64,000 nucleotides of DNA from Entoloma clypeatum. Taxonomy: Eukaryota; Basidiomycota; Agaricomycetes; Agaricales; Entolomataceae. The position numbers and the translations under genes are program-made. Below, one piece after another: positions 11,865 through 23,300 of this stretch (its first letter is position 1; every line of letters begins with the position of its first letter). Below the pieces are notes generated by a model. The model searched no databases, had not been told where the DNA came from, and worked only from the letters and a program-made list of their open reading frames with translations. The stretch is taken from contig OY751492.1 in the NCBI GenBank assembly GCA_963565915.1, positions 1,674,001 through 1,738,000 of the forward strand. The letters are read 5' to 3'.

Positions 11865-12252
11865 TGTTACGGACTTACCGGTTTGTATGTCACGCAGTTT
11901 TCTCTTGCATTGTACCTTCGTTATTTCTTTGACTCATCGGACCGCTTATTCATTTACCTTTACTCTACCATTCTCCTTTAGTATACTTCGCTCCCGCGCT
12001 GACTCGCACTCCGCAGTAGGGATTACTCAGTCCGCAGTCGTCTGACTCACTTCGCACTGCCTTTCCGCAGTTACTAACTCATCCGCACTGCCTTCCGCAG
12101 CTACTGACTCACTCGCTACCGCTCGTAGCCAGTACTATATAAACCCCATGTACCATAGCTACATTCCTTAGATTTAGCAATCACTTTGCTCTTCACCTTT
12201 CCACTTCCTGCATACTCTACCCGAACCTTGGAACGGTTTGTTAAGCATAACA
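11865..12252 (+). repeat. 5' LTR of Gypsy-A
   Basis: 388 bp. TATATAAA lies at about 12136, and AGATTTAGCAA, the inferred RNA start, begins 34 nt downstream at 12170. Several TGACTCA heptamers (bZIP/Gcn4-type sites) lie upstream of the TATA box, interleaved with CCGCAG repeats. Confidence 0.93.
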
Positions 12253-12254
12253 AG

Positions 12255-12265
12255 TTGCTAAATCT
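12255..12265 (+). other. Self-priming PBS of Gypsy-A
   Basis: TTGCTAAATCT, two bases after the LTR, is the exact 11-nt reverse complement of AGATTTAGCAA at 12170-12180 in the LTR, where transcription should start. This is the arrangement known from Tf1/sushi-type elements, whose mRNA 5' end folds back as primer. Confidence 0.75.
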
Positions 12266-13933
12266 TGTTAGGTTCGCCCAGAGCGAAGAGAGCAACTACC
12301 AGACGAGTCAAGACATCGCGCTTCTTTGAAGACTTCACCAGTAACCCATTCAGCACGCCAGAAGCCCGACAGGAGGAGCTAAGTCCTCGAGACAGTATCG
12401 ATTTTACGCTTATCCAGCAGTACATCGAATCGGAGATCCGTCGCATCCTACAGCAGGTGCTTGACGAAGAACTAGACAACGATGAGCATCGCCCCCATGG
12501 CGAGATAGCAGAGAGCATCCATCTTGCTCGGCAACACCAGATCGCGCGCTATAACGCCTGACAGAATGAACTCGAAAGTTTTCGCGTTCAAGAAGGACCT
12601 CAGACAGGTCGGATCACAGAGATCAGAGAGTTTATCGGTGTCCAGACAACCGTTATCAGAAGATTGATTAGGACGCTCACCTCGAGACGTCCCAGAGCCA
12701 CATCATCACGTCTTACTCGAAGCAGCAGATCTACGCCCACTTCACCATCGAAGAACAACAAACCGAGTACAACCGCTGGGCACAAAACGAGAGACTTGAC
12801 CCCTTCTCGAGACCAACAGACGCACAGGAACAGAGATTCCTTAGAGATTTACAGAGATTCCTCAGAGATTTACAGAGGAAATACTCGGAACGTTTTGCCA
12901 CCGATTCCGCCGACGAGTCCCCTGACGAATTTACTTTTGACTCCGCGCAGTCAGATATCGAACAGACGCCTAGAACAGGGACTCATTTTCAATCCTTACC
13001 TGTATCCCGAACCCCATCTTCATCCCAACAACCCGACTCCTCTCCTCCTCTGCAGACTCTAGACATGGCAGAAGCTCCGGCTGTACAAACAATGGATACA
13101 TCCAAGATCATCAAGGATCCTGGGATGTTCAAGGACAGATACACCTTTGACGAGTGGTGGAAAGCCACCAAACTATACATCAGGTTCCAAAAGAGCCTCA
13201 CAGACGATCAGAAGATTCTTGCGGTACTATCCCGCATGATGGAAGGGTCCGGCAGGCACTGGGCCAGTAACAAGTTAGACGCTCTTGCCGTTGACAACGA
13301 GAACATCACCTGGCTAGGTTTTTCCGATGATATCGCCACATGATTCTCCATCGCCAACAAGTCGGTCGCTGCCAAAGCGAGACTCGAAGTCCTGAAACAA
13401 GAGAAACGCACTGTTGATGAATTCTTGGATGAATTTGAAGAACTCTTGAAACTGTCAAACCTTGGCGAAGAAACTGGGAAATACATCCTAGAGAAGAACG
13501 TCAACCGCAGAATCTCTGAACAAGTGGCCAGCGATGGCAAAACGTACACCGATTACGCAAAGGAGATCCGAAACAAGGGACGACAGATGGAAGGACATGC
13601 ACTGGTCATCCGAGGTGGCGGCGACATGTGCACCGGATCAGGTACCACTTATGGTGGTCAGGGCAAAGCTATGGAGATCGACAAAGCAGGAATAGCCTGT
13701 TGCTACAACTGTCAACGCTTCGGTCATCTGGCTAAAGACTGTAGCGCTCCAAAGAAGAAAGATGGTCGCAAGTGTTTCAACTGTGACCAAGAAGGCCATA
13801 TCACGCGCAACTGCCACAAGCCGAAGAAGAACTCCGGAAGGGTTAGGAAGGTGTCCGAGGAAGATGCCGAGAATGATGAAACCACAATCTTAGAAGCCGA
13901 CGAGAAGGATTTTCCCAAAGGGTCCGATTAAAC
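12265..13933 (+). pseudogene. gag: Gypsy-A gag region, broken
   Basis: The first frame encodes a Glu-rich helical segment (IQQYIESEIRRILQQVLDEE) and stops at TGA 12559, where Gypsy-C has CGA. The frame that leads into Gag opens after a TAG at about 12668. Gag proper starts at ATG 13065 (MAEAPAVQTMDTSKII), stops at TGA 13341 (CGA in Gypsy-C) and resumes to 13931. It has capsid-like segments (FDEWWKATKLYIRFQK) and two zinc knuckles, CYNCQRFGHLAKDC and CFNCDQEGHITRNC. A 21-bp in-frame tandem duplication at about 12840-12881 is absent from Gypsy-B and Gypsy-C. Confidence 0.85.
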
Positions 13934-16111
13934 GACGCTAAGTCGCGACCCTTATCTATTAAATGGACTTGCTTGCCTTGTATGACTGCAGACAATAGAA
14001 CCTATGTCATCCCTGCCAAGCGAGCCGCTGCGTCGACTAAGATTGTGAAGGGAGATAAACCTCCGAAAAGACGAGAAATCAGGCTGTTAGCGCAGCTTAA
14101 AACACGACAAGGACCAAAGGTTATCCGACCTGAGGTTGACAGCGGATGTGAACGCACATGCATTCATCCCAGAATAGTACGCGAACAGAACCTCCCCACG
14201 CGGGGAATACCACCCATAGCAATTCTAAATGCGGATGGATCACCAAATCGACAACAGAAAGCGAGCCAACTTGCCGAAGTCAAGCTGGATTTGGGAGCAC
14301 ATCAGGAAACCATGGAAGCAATGGTACTAGACATTGGGAGGACGGACATGCTCTTGGGACATGACTGGTTGGTACACCACAACCCCACAATCAATTGGAC
14401 AACCGGCGTGGTAACATTTAACCGGTGCCCAACAACATGTCGGACCAAACACTCGGATTTTAGGATTAACCTTAATGGTCGCAAACACCAGGTTTGCATG
14501 GTTGAAGTATGCAACAAAGATGCACCCAAAAAGTCGGATCAGAAATGGAAGCCTGGAGACCCTATTTTGGAAGCCGTCACTCCCACACTACCTCCCACAA
14601 CCAAATGACCCTCATATGTTGAACGATTTGCTCATCTTTTCGAGAAAGAGAACTTTGACAAGATCCCAAAGGGGAGGGAATGGGACCATGGTATCGAACT
14701 TACACCGGACGCACCAAAGGAACTAGGGGGAAATACATATCCTATGACGCAAAAGGAACAAGAAGAATTGGACACATTCATTGACGAGGGTCTAGCAACA
14801 GGAAAGATCCGCCCGTCCAAATCCCCTTATGCCTCCCCTTGCTTCTTCATCAACAAAAAGGATGGCTCCAAACGATTGGTACAAGATTACCGCATGGTCA
14901 ATAAATTCACGGTCGAAGACAAGTTCCCACTCCCACGAATATCCGATTTCTTGGACGTACTGAAAGATGCGGTCTACTTCAATAAAATGGACATCATGTG
15001 GGGCTATAACAACGTCCGGATTAAGGAGGGCGATGAATGGAAAGCTGCCTTCCTCACCAGTCGAGGATTATTCAAACCATTGGTCATGTTTTTCAGTCTT
15101 TGCAACTCCCCGGGAACATTCTCTCGAATGATGGCTAGTCTATTCCGGGACCAGATCCGCCGACGTATCTGCATGATCTACATGGATGACATCGTGGTTA
15201 TCGGTAAAACCAAGGAAGAACTCGCGCGAAACACCAAAGAAATCCTACAGATCCTATCGGACAATGATTTGTTCCTAAAAGAGAAGAAGTGTTTATGGGA
15301 AGTAACAAAATGTCCTATATTGGGATATGTGGTTGGTGAGGGACGTGTTGAGATGGAAACTGAGAAGGTGGATACAATTCGAAACTGGCGAGCACCCACA
15401 TCAAAAAAGGAAGTTCAGAAGTTCCTTGGATTTGCTAACTTCTATCGACGATTTATTGAAGGGTATTCAAACATCGCAAAGCCTCTCACCGCGCTCACAG
15501 GCGGTATGGCATTTACTTGGGGACCAACAGAGCAGCAAGCCTTTGAAGGTCTCATACGGGCAATTACATCAGCACCAGTCTTGGCATTACCAAAACCAGA
15601 GGGACAGTTCAGGGTTGAAACCGATGCATCGGGCTATGCAATTGGAGCAGTAGTCTCTCAGAAGCAAGACGACAAATGGCACCCCATCGCGTTCTTGTCG
15701 CGGACCATGTCCGCGGCCGAACAGAATTACGAGATATACAACAAGGAACTCCTGGCGGTCATGGAAGCATTGAAAGATTGGAGACACTATCTGCTCGAAG
15801 CCAAGGAACGTTTCAAGATCTTGACCAATCACAAGAACCTGGAATACTTCCGTCGTCCTCAGGACCTGAATCAACGACAGCAACGCTGGAAAATGAAGTT
15901 ACAGGACTATGACTTCGAATTATGGCATGTGCCCGGCAAGACCAATGCGAAAGCGGACATCCTGTCACGCTTACCCTGGTATGAAGCGGAACTCGAACCA
16001 CAGGACAGTGACCAAATGCTCAAGGAGGGACTATTCTTGAAATGCTTGGAATCAGAAGATGTGGTACAAATGGAGATGTTCACGGAGGAACAATCTTTTG
16101 AAGGGGGGTGA
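13934..16111 (+). pseudogene. pol: Gypsy-A pol part 1: protease, RT, RNase H
   Basis: Lies in a different frame from gag. Protease active site EVDSGCERTCI near 14131. A TGA at 14606 (CGA in Gypsy-C) interrupts the protease-RT linker. RT (14744 on) has [27 protein letters not shown] and catalytic YMDDIVVIGK near 15180. RNase H has VETDASGYAIGAV and NYEIYNKELLAVMEAL. It ends EEQSFEGG followed by TGA at 16109 within a GAAGGGGGGTGA context. The next domain is in the +1 frame; Gypsy-B has the same G run. Confidence 0.9.
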
Positions 16112-17582
16112 AACATCTGATTCCATCAAAATTGGAAACGTCACAACCATCGAAAACCCATGGATCGCACACATCAAGGCTTCGAACTGCATGGAGACAG
16201 AAGTAGCTCAGGGCCTAAAAAAGAATCCTCATTGGTATCAACAGGAGAATGGGATCATCTATGCAGGCGAACGAGTCTATGTCCCGCCAGATCCACAATT
16301 GCGACAAGAATTGATGTTTGAATCACACGATGCACCAGTGGCTGGACATCCAGGACAGTACCGGACACATGAACTCCTCACTCGCACCTACTGGTGGCCT
16401 ACCATACTGCATGATGTGAAGAAGTACGTGAAGGGTTGCGACACTTGTCAACGCAACAAGATTAACCGACAAAAGTGACATGCTCCGCTACATCCCCATG
16501 CAGCACCAAGTCACCCATGGGAAGACATAGGAATCAACGTTGTGGGACCGATACCAGAATCTGATGGAAAAAACACAATTCTGGTCATTACGGATAGACA
16601 TTCAAAGATGCTTCACCTCATTCCAACAACCGTGGAATTATCGGCTGAAGGATTAGCCAAGATCTATCGGGATCAGATATGGAAGCTTCATGGGATCCCC
16701 AAGAAGATCATCAGCGATAGGGGACCACAGTTTGCTGCGAAGTTCATGGAGATACTCTGCCGCATGTTAGGGATCAAGAGGAACCTGTCCACCGCATACC
16801 AGCCACAGACTGATGGACAGGCCGAGCGATCGCATCAGGAAACAGAAGCATTCTTACGAAACTTTGTCAACCATCTACAGGATGATTGGGCTGAGTGGAT
16901 CGCAATTGCAGAGTTCCAGTACAATGACAAAGAATATCAGGCCATGAAGCACACCCCATTCTACCTCAACTACGGTTTACATCCGTGGAAGGGAGAACTC
17001 GTGTTAGAAGATACCAATCTGGCTGCCAACGACTTCTTGAAAAAACTCAAACAGGCATGAGAAGAAGCCAATGCTGCGCTGAAACAAGCACAGGATCAGA
17101 TGAAGAAGACAGTTGATACACGGCGAAGTCCATCTCGGGACTACCGCATCGGAGACAAGGTGTGGCTGGAAGGAACTAACATCAGGACCGATCGACCCTC
17201 AAAGAAACTTGATGCACTCCGACATGGACCATTCAAAGTCCTAGAGAAGAAAGGAGGTAGTGCGTACCTTCTTGATCTTCCGAAGACTTGGAAGATGATT
17301 CACCCTGTGTTCAACGAGACCCTGTTGTCACCATATGAAACTCCGAAGTACGCCATCCAGAAAAGGAAACCAGCCCCTGATCCCATCATCGTCGAAGGAC
17401 AAGAAGAGTACCATGTGTCTACGATCCTGGACTCTCAAAAGTTCCGCGGAAAGATCCAGTACCTCGTCCAGTGGGAAGGATATGGCCCAGAAGAGAACAC
17501 ATGGGAACCGCGAGCTAATGTTCAGAATGCTCAAGATTTGATCCATGATTTCCATCGGCAGAACCCGTCACGTCCACGATAA
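16101..17582 (+). pseudogene. pol: Gypsy-A pol part 2: integrase and chromodomain
   Basis: Opens in the +1 frame through the G run. The HHCC zinc module is visible (HDAPVAGHPG...CDTCQRNK), then TGA at 16476 (CGA in Gypsy-B). In the catalytic core the first Asp is Asn in this copy (GINVVGPIP; Gypsy-B has GIDVVGPIP). The second Asp (IISDRGPQF) and the Glu (QTDGQAERSHQ) are intact. A TGA at 17058 (KQA*EEAN) is shared with Gypsy-B and with the fragment at 1-846. The C-terminal part (17100-17582) has a chromodomain, [19 protein letters not shown], which in chromoviruses targets integration to modified chromatin. Confidence 0.9.
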
Positions 17583-17705
17583 AAGACACCCGTTGAAATC
17601 AGCAACAGCATCAACCCCATCAGTCAAAAAACCCACCGAGTTCTCCGCTCCGTCTTCAATATAGCTACTCCATTCTTCCTCTATCTCTCCAACATCCTCC
17701 GCACC

Positions 17706-18068
17706 ATGTCCACCGCCACCACCACATCCACTGAAACCAACCCCGCCATCACTGCCCTCATGGGTGAAGCCCTCTCCATGAGAGACCAGATCCACGCGCT
17801 AGAAGCCTCGCTCGCCGACATCCTGCATCGACAGATGCACATCCGCCTCCATTCTTTATCCAACCTCCCCGTCGCACCAACCCCCGAAGAGAAACAAATT
17901 CTCGGGAACTACACCCGTATGCTGGTCGTTGAAAACCGGCGCATCCGACTAGCCATCCGGAGTCTCGAGCTCGCCGTCGCCATCAATGAAGAGCTAATAG
18001 ACGATTGGAGCCTCAAGGAGAATGGTTCCTGGACAAACAACGACGATGCCGGAGGATGGGGACAATGA
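17706..18068 (+). CDS. Gypsy-A ORF3, 120-aa coiled-coil protein of unknown function
   Basis: Sits between the pol stop (17580) and the 3' LTR (18103), in the position where some retroelements carry env or accessory genes. Begins MSTATTTSTETNPAITALMG, followed by a heptad-like helical stretch (MRDQIHALEASLADILHRQM), a conserved loop (LPVAPTPEEKQILGNYT) and a second helix with LAIRSLELAVAINEELIDDW. No signal peptide, membrane segment or known domain. The Gypsy-B version is readily aligned over its whole length, and many nucleotide differences in the core are silent third positions. It is open although pol is riddled with stops. In this copy it is in frame with the chromodomain, the 41 intervening codons being open, but that frame relation is not kept in Gypsy-B. 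Confidence 0.7.
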   Translation: MSTATTTSTETNPAITALMGEALSMRDQIHALEASLADILHRQMHIRLHSLSNLPVAPTPEEKQILGNYTRMLVVENRRIRLAIRSLELAVAINEELIDDWSLKENGSWTNNDDAGGWGQ

Positions 18069-18089
18069 CTCTGTGAGGACACAGAGCTT

Positions 18090-18100
18090 GAGGAGGGGAA
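18090..18100 (+). other. Polypurine tract of Gypsy-A
   Basis: GAGGAGGGGAA just before the 3' LTR. The equivalent in right-arm Gypsy-B is GGAGAGGGGAA before 55936. Confidence 0.6.
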
Positions 18101-18102
18101 CA

Positions 18103-18490
18103 TGTTACGGACTTACCGGTTTGTATGTTACGCACTTTTCCCTTGCATTGTACCTTCGTTATTTCTTTGACTCATTGGACCGCTTATTCATTTACCTTTA
18201 CTCTACCATTCTCCTTTAGTATACTTCGCTCCTGCACTAACTCGCACTCCGCAGTAGGGATTACTCAGTCTGCAGTCGTCTGACTCACTTCGCACTGCCT
18301 TTCCGCAGTTACTGACTCATCCGCACTGCCTTCCGCAGCTACTGACTCACTCGCTACTGCTCATAGCCAGTACTATATAAACCCCATGTACCATAGCTAC
18401 ATTCCTTAGATTTAGCAATCACTTTGCTCTTTGCCTTTCCACTTCCTGCATACTCTGCCCGAACCTTGGAACGGTTTGTTAAGCATAACA
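18103..18490 (+). repeat. 3' LTR of Gypsy-A
   Basis: 388 bp, same ends as the 5' LTR, differing at about 14 positions, nearly all transitions. Followed by the ATGTT target-site duplication. Confidence 0.93.
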
Positions 18491-18495
18491 ATGTT

Positions 18496-19474
18496 GGCAT
18501 CATCTCGACACTGCCCTAGTGATCGATCTGACCTAGATTATTGAACTTGTGATTATTGAACTATTTCGGCCTAGTAGGCACAGTACTAGCCCGAAATAGC
18601 CCCACTAGCCAAATCTGTAGGAATCACAATGATGCACATCCTTCTTTAGGTGGCCCTGTGTTAAGGCATGGAACATTATCTCATACTATAGCAAACATTG
18701 GTGGCCATCATAACCTTTTCGCTGGGAGCGTTATCAACAACAACAGAGGCAGAACAAAAACCATTGTTCTGTTGAACTCGTTGGTGAAAGTCTATTGAGG
18801 TTTGGAAGGTCTTCTCCACAATTCTTTAAGTATAGTTGACTTCTTGTTCTGTTTGCTCCCAGGCCGCAGACTCGGGGGCCAAGGGAGGTATAGGTAAAAA
18901 CATAAGCCTCGAACTAAGTGTAACAATGAGGATGATATACCCTAAATTATTACCTGTATTATAAATGAACACTGTTGGATAAAGGGTATGGATTGGATGA
19001 ACCACTCAGCTGGAACCTATACATAGTGATTGACTGTCATCACTACAGGCCTCAAGTCTTCTATCAAGTCACCTCTCATCAATGATTTGCCCAAAACATG
19101 CTTGTAGAAACCTTTCGCAGTATTGGGCCCATACTGATAACATCTGCATTAGGTTTCAGCCCACCAGCTCTCCAACTGACCACAACAGCAGCATGTACCC
19201 ATGGCAAGACAGACACTGATTACCAACTGAAAGCTCACCAGGAAAACACCAGTACTAGCACACCAGCAGGCCAGCGTACAACTCTACCGATGAATCTCCT
19301 CCGATGCTCGTATCTCCACCCTCACGTTCAGGTGATTGTAAAGTCGTATGTGCAAAACAGAACCCACCAAAGTACAGAGCCATGACTAGACAAATGGGTT
19401 AATCACGTCACTGACTGTCCACCAACCCATACTCACCTGATAGTGGCAGCGGTGCAAAAACAGATGGTAATTAC
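18496..19474. other. Non-coding block, left arm
   Basis: About 980 bp present in both arms (mirror 56337-57315). Small ORFs (18556-18798, 19098-19385) show no recognisable protein. It holds one near-perfect hairpin at 18561-18599. Confidence 0.5.
18561..18599. repeat. Short imperfect hairpin
   Basis: CTATTTCGGCCTAGT and ACTAGCCCGAAATAG form 15-bp arms with one mismatch around a 9-nt loop. Also present in the other arm at 57212-57250. Confidence 0.6.
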
Positions 19475-19875
19475 TGTTATGCTTAACAAACCGTTCCAAG
19501 GTTTGGGCAGAGTATGCAGGAAGTGGAAAGGCGAAGAGCAATGTGATTGCTAAATCTAAGAAATCTACTACAGTACAAGAGGTTTATATAGGTACTGACT
19601 ATAGGCGGTAGTGGATGAGTCAGTACTGAGGAAAGCAGTGCACATGAGTAAGGCAACTGTGGAAGGCTATGTACAGTGAGTAAGCTGACTGCAGAAAGTG
19701 AGTCAGCATGGGAGCGAAGTATACTAAAGGGGATGATGAAGTAATGTAGTGAGTCAGACTGGGAATTGAAGGTTGCGAAAATAGACATTAGACATAGTAA
19801 GTTCGTAAGAGGGCGCTGAGCCGGGCCAATAAGTAAAAGTGATGACATCGTCCGCATACTGTAGAGTCCGTAACA
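19475..19875 (-). repeat. 3' LTR of Gypsy-B (left arm)
   Basis: 401 bp, TGTTACGG...GCATAACA on the minus strand. Apparently identical to the right-arm copy at 55936-56336. Confidence 0.9.
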
Positions 19876-19909
19876 TGTTCCCCTCTCCAAGCTCTGTGTT
19901 CTCACAGAG

Positions 19910-20281
19910 TCACTGTCCCCATCCCTTGTTGTTGTTGGGATCGGACTAGTTCGGACTCTCCTTGAGGCTCCAATCATATATCAACTCCTCATTGATGGCT
20001 ACGGCGAGTTCAAGGCCTTTGATGGCCAGCCAAATATGTCGATTTTCAATGACGAGGGTGCTGGTGTAATTCCCGAGAATTTGTTTCTCTTCGGGAGTCG
20101 GGGTGACGGGGAGATTGGACAACAAATGAAGTCGGATATTCATCTGGAAATGAAGGAGGTCGCCAAGGGAAGTTTCGAGGGCATGGATTTGGTCTCTCAT
20201 GGAGAGCACTTCGTTCATAAGGGCGGCGATGGAGGGGTTGATGTCGGCAGTGGAGGTGGAGGTAACAATGGTGTTTGACAT
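19910..20281 (-). pseudogene. Gypsy-B ORF3 (left arm), premature stop near the end
   Basis: Same ORF3 as in Gypsy-A (MSNTIVTSTSTADINPS, then LSMRDQIHALETSL, PTPEEKQILGNYT and LAVAINEELIYDWSLKE). A TAG replaces the TGG found in the right-arm copy at the equivalent of 55863, removing the last dozen residues. The conserved helical core is retained. Confidence 0.7.
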
Positions 20282-20394
20282 GGCGGCGAGGATGGTTGAG
20301 AGATAAAAGAAGAATGGGGTGGCTATATTGGGCAGGGAAAAGACTAGAGCGGGGAACTCGGTGTGTGGTTGACTGATGAGGTCGATACTGCCAT

Positions 20395-23300
20395 GGGTTT
20401 TGAGAACTTGTCTTTTATCATGGACGAGACGGGTTCTGCCAATGGAAATCACAGATCAAATCTTGACGTTAGCTCGAGGTTCCCATGTGTTCTCTTCTGG
20501 GCCATATCCTTTCCACTGGATGAGGTACTGGATCTTTCCACGGAACTTTCAAGAGTCTAGGATCATAGACACATGATACTCTTCTCGTCCTTTGATGATG
20601 ACCGGATCAGGGGCTGGTTTCTTTTTCTGGATGGCATACTTCGGAGTTTCATATGGTGACAACAGGGTCTCGTTGAACACAGGGTGAATCATCTTCCAAG
20701 TCTTCGGAAGATCAAGAAGGTACACGCTAGCTCCTTTCTTCTCTAGGACTTTGAATGGTCCATGTCGGAGTGCATCAAGTTTCTTTGAGGGGCAATCGGT
20801 CCTGATGTTAGTCCCTTCCAGCCACACCTTGTCCCCGATGCAGTAGTTCTGAGACGGACTTCGCCGTGTATCAACTGTCTTCTTCATCTGATCCTGTGCT
20901 TGTTTCAGCACTGCATTGGCTTCTTCTCATGCCTGTTTGAGTTTTTTCAAGAAGTCATTGGCAGCCGGATTGGTATCTTCTAGCAGGAGTTCTCCCTTCC
21001 AAGGATGTAAACTGTAGTTGAGGTAGAATGGGGTGTGCTTCGTGGCCTGATATTCTTTGTCATTGTACTGGAACTCTGCAATTGCGATCCACTCAGCCCA
21101 ATCATCCTGTAGATGGTTGACAAAGTTCCATAAGAACACTTCCGTTTCCTGATGCGATCGCTTGGCCTGTCCATCAGTCTGTGGGTGGTACGCGGTGGAC
21201 AGGTTCCTCTTGATCCCTAGCATGTGGCAGAGTATCTCCAAGAACTTCGCAGCAAATCGCGGTCCCCTATTGCTGATGATCTTCTTGGGGATCCCATGAA
21301 GCTTCCATATCTGATCCGATAGATCTGGGCTAATCCTTCAGCTGATAATTCCACGGTTGTCGGAATGAGGTGAAGCATCTTTGAATGTCTATCCATGATG
21401 ACTAGAATTGCGTTTTTCCCATCAGGTTCTGGTATCGGTCCCACGACGTCGATTCCTATGTCTTCCCATGGGTGACTTGGTGCTGCATGGGGATGTAGCG
21501 GAGCATGTCGCTTTTGTCGGTTAATCTTGTTGCGTTGACAAGTGTCGCAACCCTTCACGTACTTCTTCACATCATGCAGTATGGTAGGCCACCAGTAGGT
21601 GCGAGTGAGGAGTTCATGTGTTCGGCACTGTCCTGGATGTCCAGCCACTGGTGCGTCATGTGACTTGAACATCAATTCTTGTCGTAACTGTGGATCTGGC
21701 GGGACATAGACTCATTCTCCTGCATAGGTGATCCCATTCTCCTGTTGATACCAATGAGGATTCTTTTTTAGGCCCTGAGCTACTTCTGTCTCCATGCAGT
21801 TCGAAGCCTTGATGTGTGCGATCCATGGGTTTTCAATGGTTGTAACGTTTCCAATTTTGATGGAATCAGATGTTTCACCCCCCTTCAAAAGATTGTTCCT
21901 CCGTGAACATCTCCATTTGTACCACATCTTCTGATTCCAAGCATTTCAAGAACAGCCCCTCCTTGAGCATTTGGTCACTGTCTTGTGGTTCGAGTTCCGC
22001 TTCATACCAGGGTAAGCGTGACAGGATGTCCGCTTTCGCATTGGTCTTGCCGGGTACATGCCATAATTCAAAGTCATAGTCTTGTAACTTCATTTCCCAG
22101 CGTCGCTGTCATTGATTCAGGTCCTGAGGATGACGGAAATATTCCAGGTTCTTGTGATTGGTCAAGATCTTGAAACGTTCCTTGGCTTCGAGCAGATAGT
22201 GTCTCCAATCTTTCAATGCTTCCATGACCGCCAGGAGTTCCTTGTTGTATATCTCGTAATTCTGTTCGGCTGCGGACAGGGTCCGCGACAAGAACGCGAT
22301 GGGGTGCCATTTGTTATCTTGCTTCTGAGAGAGTACTGCTCCAATTGCATAGCCTAATGCATCAGTTTCCACCATGAACTGTCCCTCTGGTTTTGGTAAT
22401 GCCAAGACTGGTGCCGATGTAATTGCCCGTATGAGACCTTCAAAGGCTTGCTGCTCTGTTGGTCCCCAAGTAAATGCCATGCCGCCTGTGAGCACGGTGA
22501 GAGGTTTTGCAATGTTTGAGTACCCTTCAATAAAACATCGATAGAAGTTGGCAAATCCAAGGAACCTCTGAACTTCCTTTTTTGATGTGGGTGCTCGCCA
22601 GTTTCAGATTGTATCCACCTTCTCAGTTTCCATCTCAACACGTCCCTCACCAACCACATATCCCAATATAGGACATTTTGTTACTTCCCATAAACACTTC
22701 TTCTCTTTTAGGAACAAATCATTGTCCGATAGGATCTGTAGGATTTCTTTGGTGTTTCGCGCGAGTTCTTCCTTGGTTTTACCGATAACCACGATGTCAT
22801 CCATGTAGATCATGCAGATACGTCAGCGGATCTGGTCCCGGAATAGACTAGCCATCATTCGAGAGAATGTTCCCGGGGAGTTGCAAAGACTGAAAAACAT
22901 GACCAATGGTTTGAATAATCCTCAACTGGTGAGGAAGGCAGCCTTCCATTCATCACCCTCCTTAATCCGGACGTTGTTATAACCCCACATGATGTCCATC
23001 TTATTGAAGTAGACTGCGTCTTTCAGTACATCCAAGAGATCAGATATTCATGGGAGTGGAAACTTGTCTTTGACCGTGAATTTATTGACCATGCGGTAAT
23101 CTTGTACCAATCGTTTGGAACCATCCTTCTTGTTGATGAAAAGCAAGGGGAGGCATAAGGGGATTTGGACAGGCAGATCTTTCCTGTTGCTAGACCCTCG
23201 TCAATGAATGCGTCCAATTCCTCTTGTTCCTTTTGTGTCATAGGATATGTATTTCCCCCTAGTTCCTTTGGTGCGTCCTGTGTAAGTTCAATACCATGGT

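Larger units (their letters stand above)
11865..18490 (+). mobile_element. Gypsy-A, chromodomain Ty3/Gypsy element with extra ORF
   Basis: 6626 bp with two 388-bp LTRs (TGTTACGG...GCATAACA), a 5-bp TSD, self-priming PBS, gag with two CCHC knuckles, protease-RT-RNase H, a frameshift, zinc-binding integrase and chromodomain, an additional 120-aa ORF, a purine-rich tract and the 3' LTR. It is absent from the right arm, so it inserted after the duplication or was lost there. Internal stops (mostly CGA to TGA) mean it is not autonomous now. The LTRs differ at about 14 sites by eye, mainly transitions. Confidence 0.95.
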
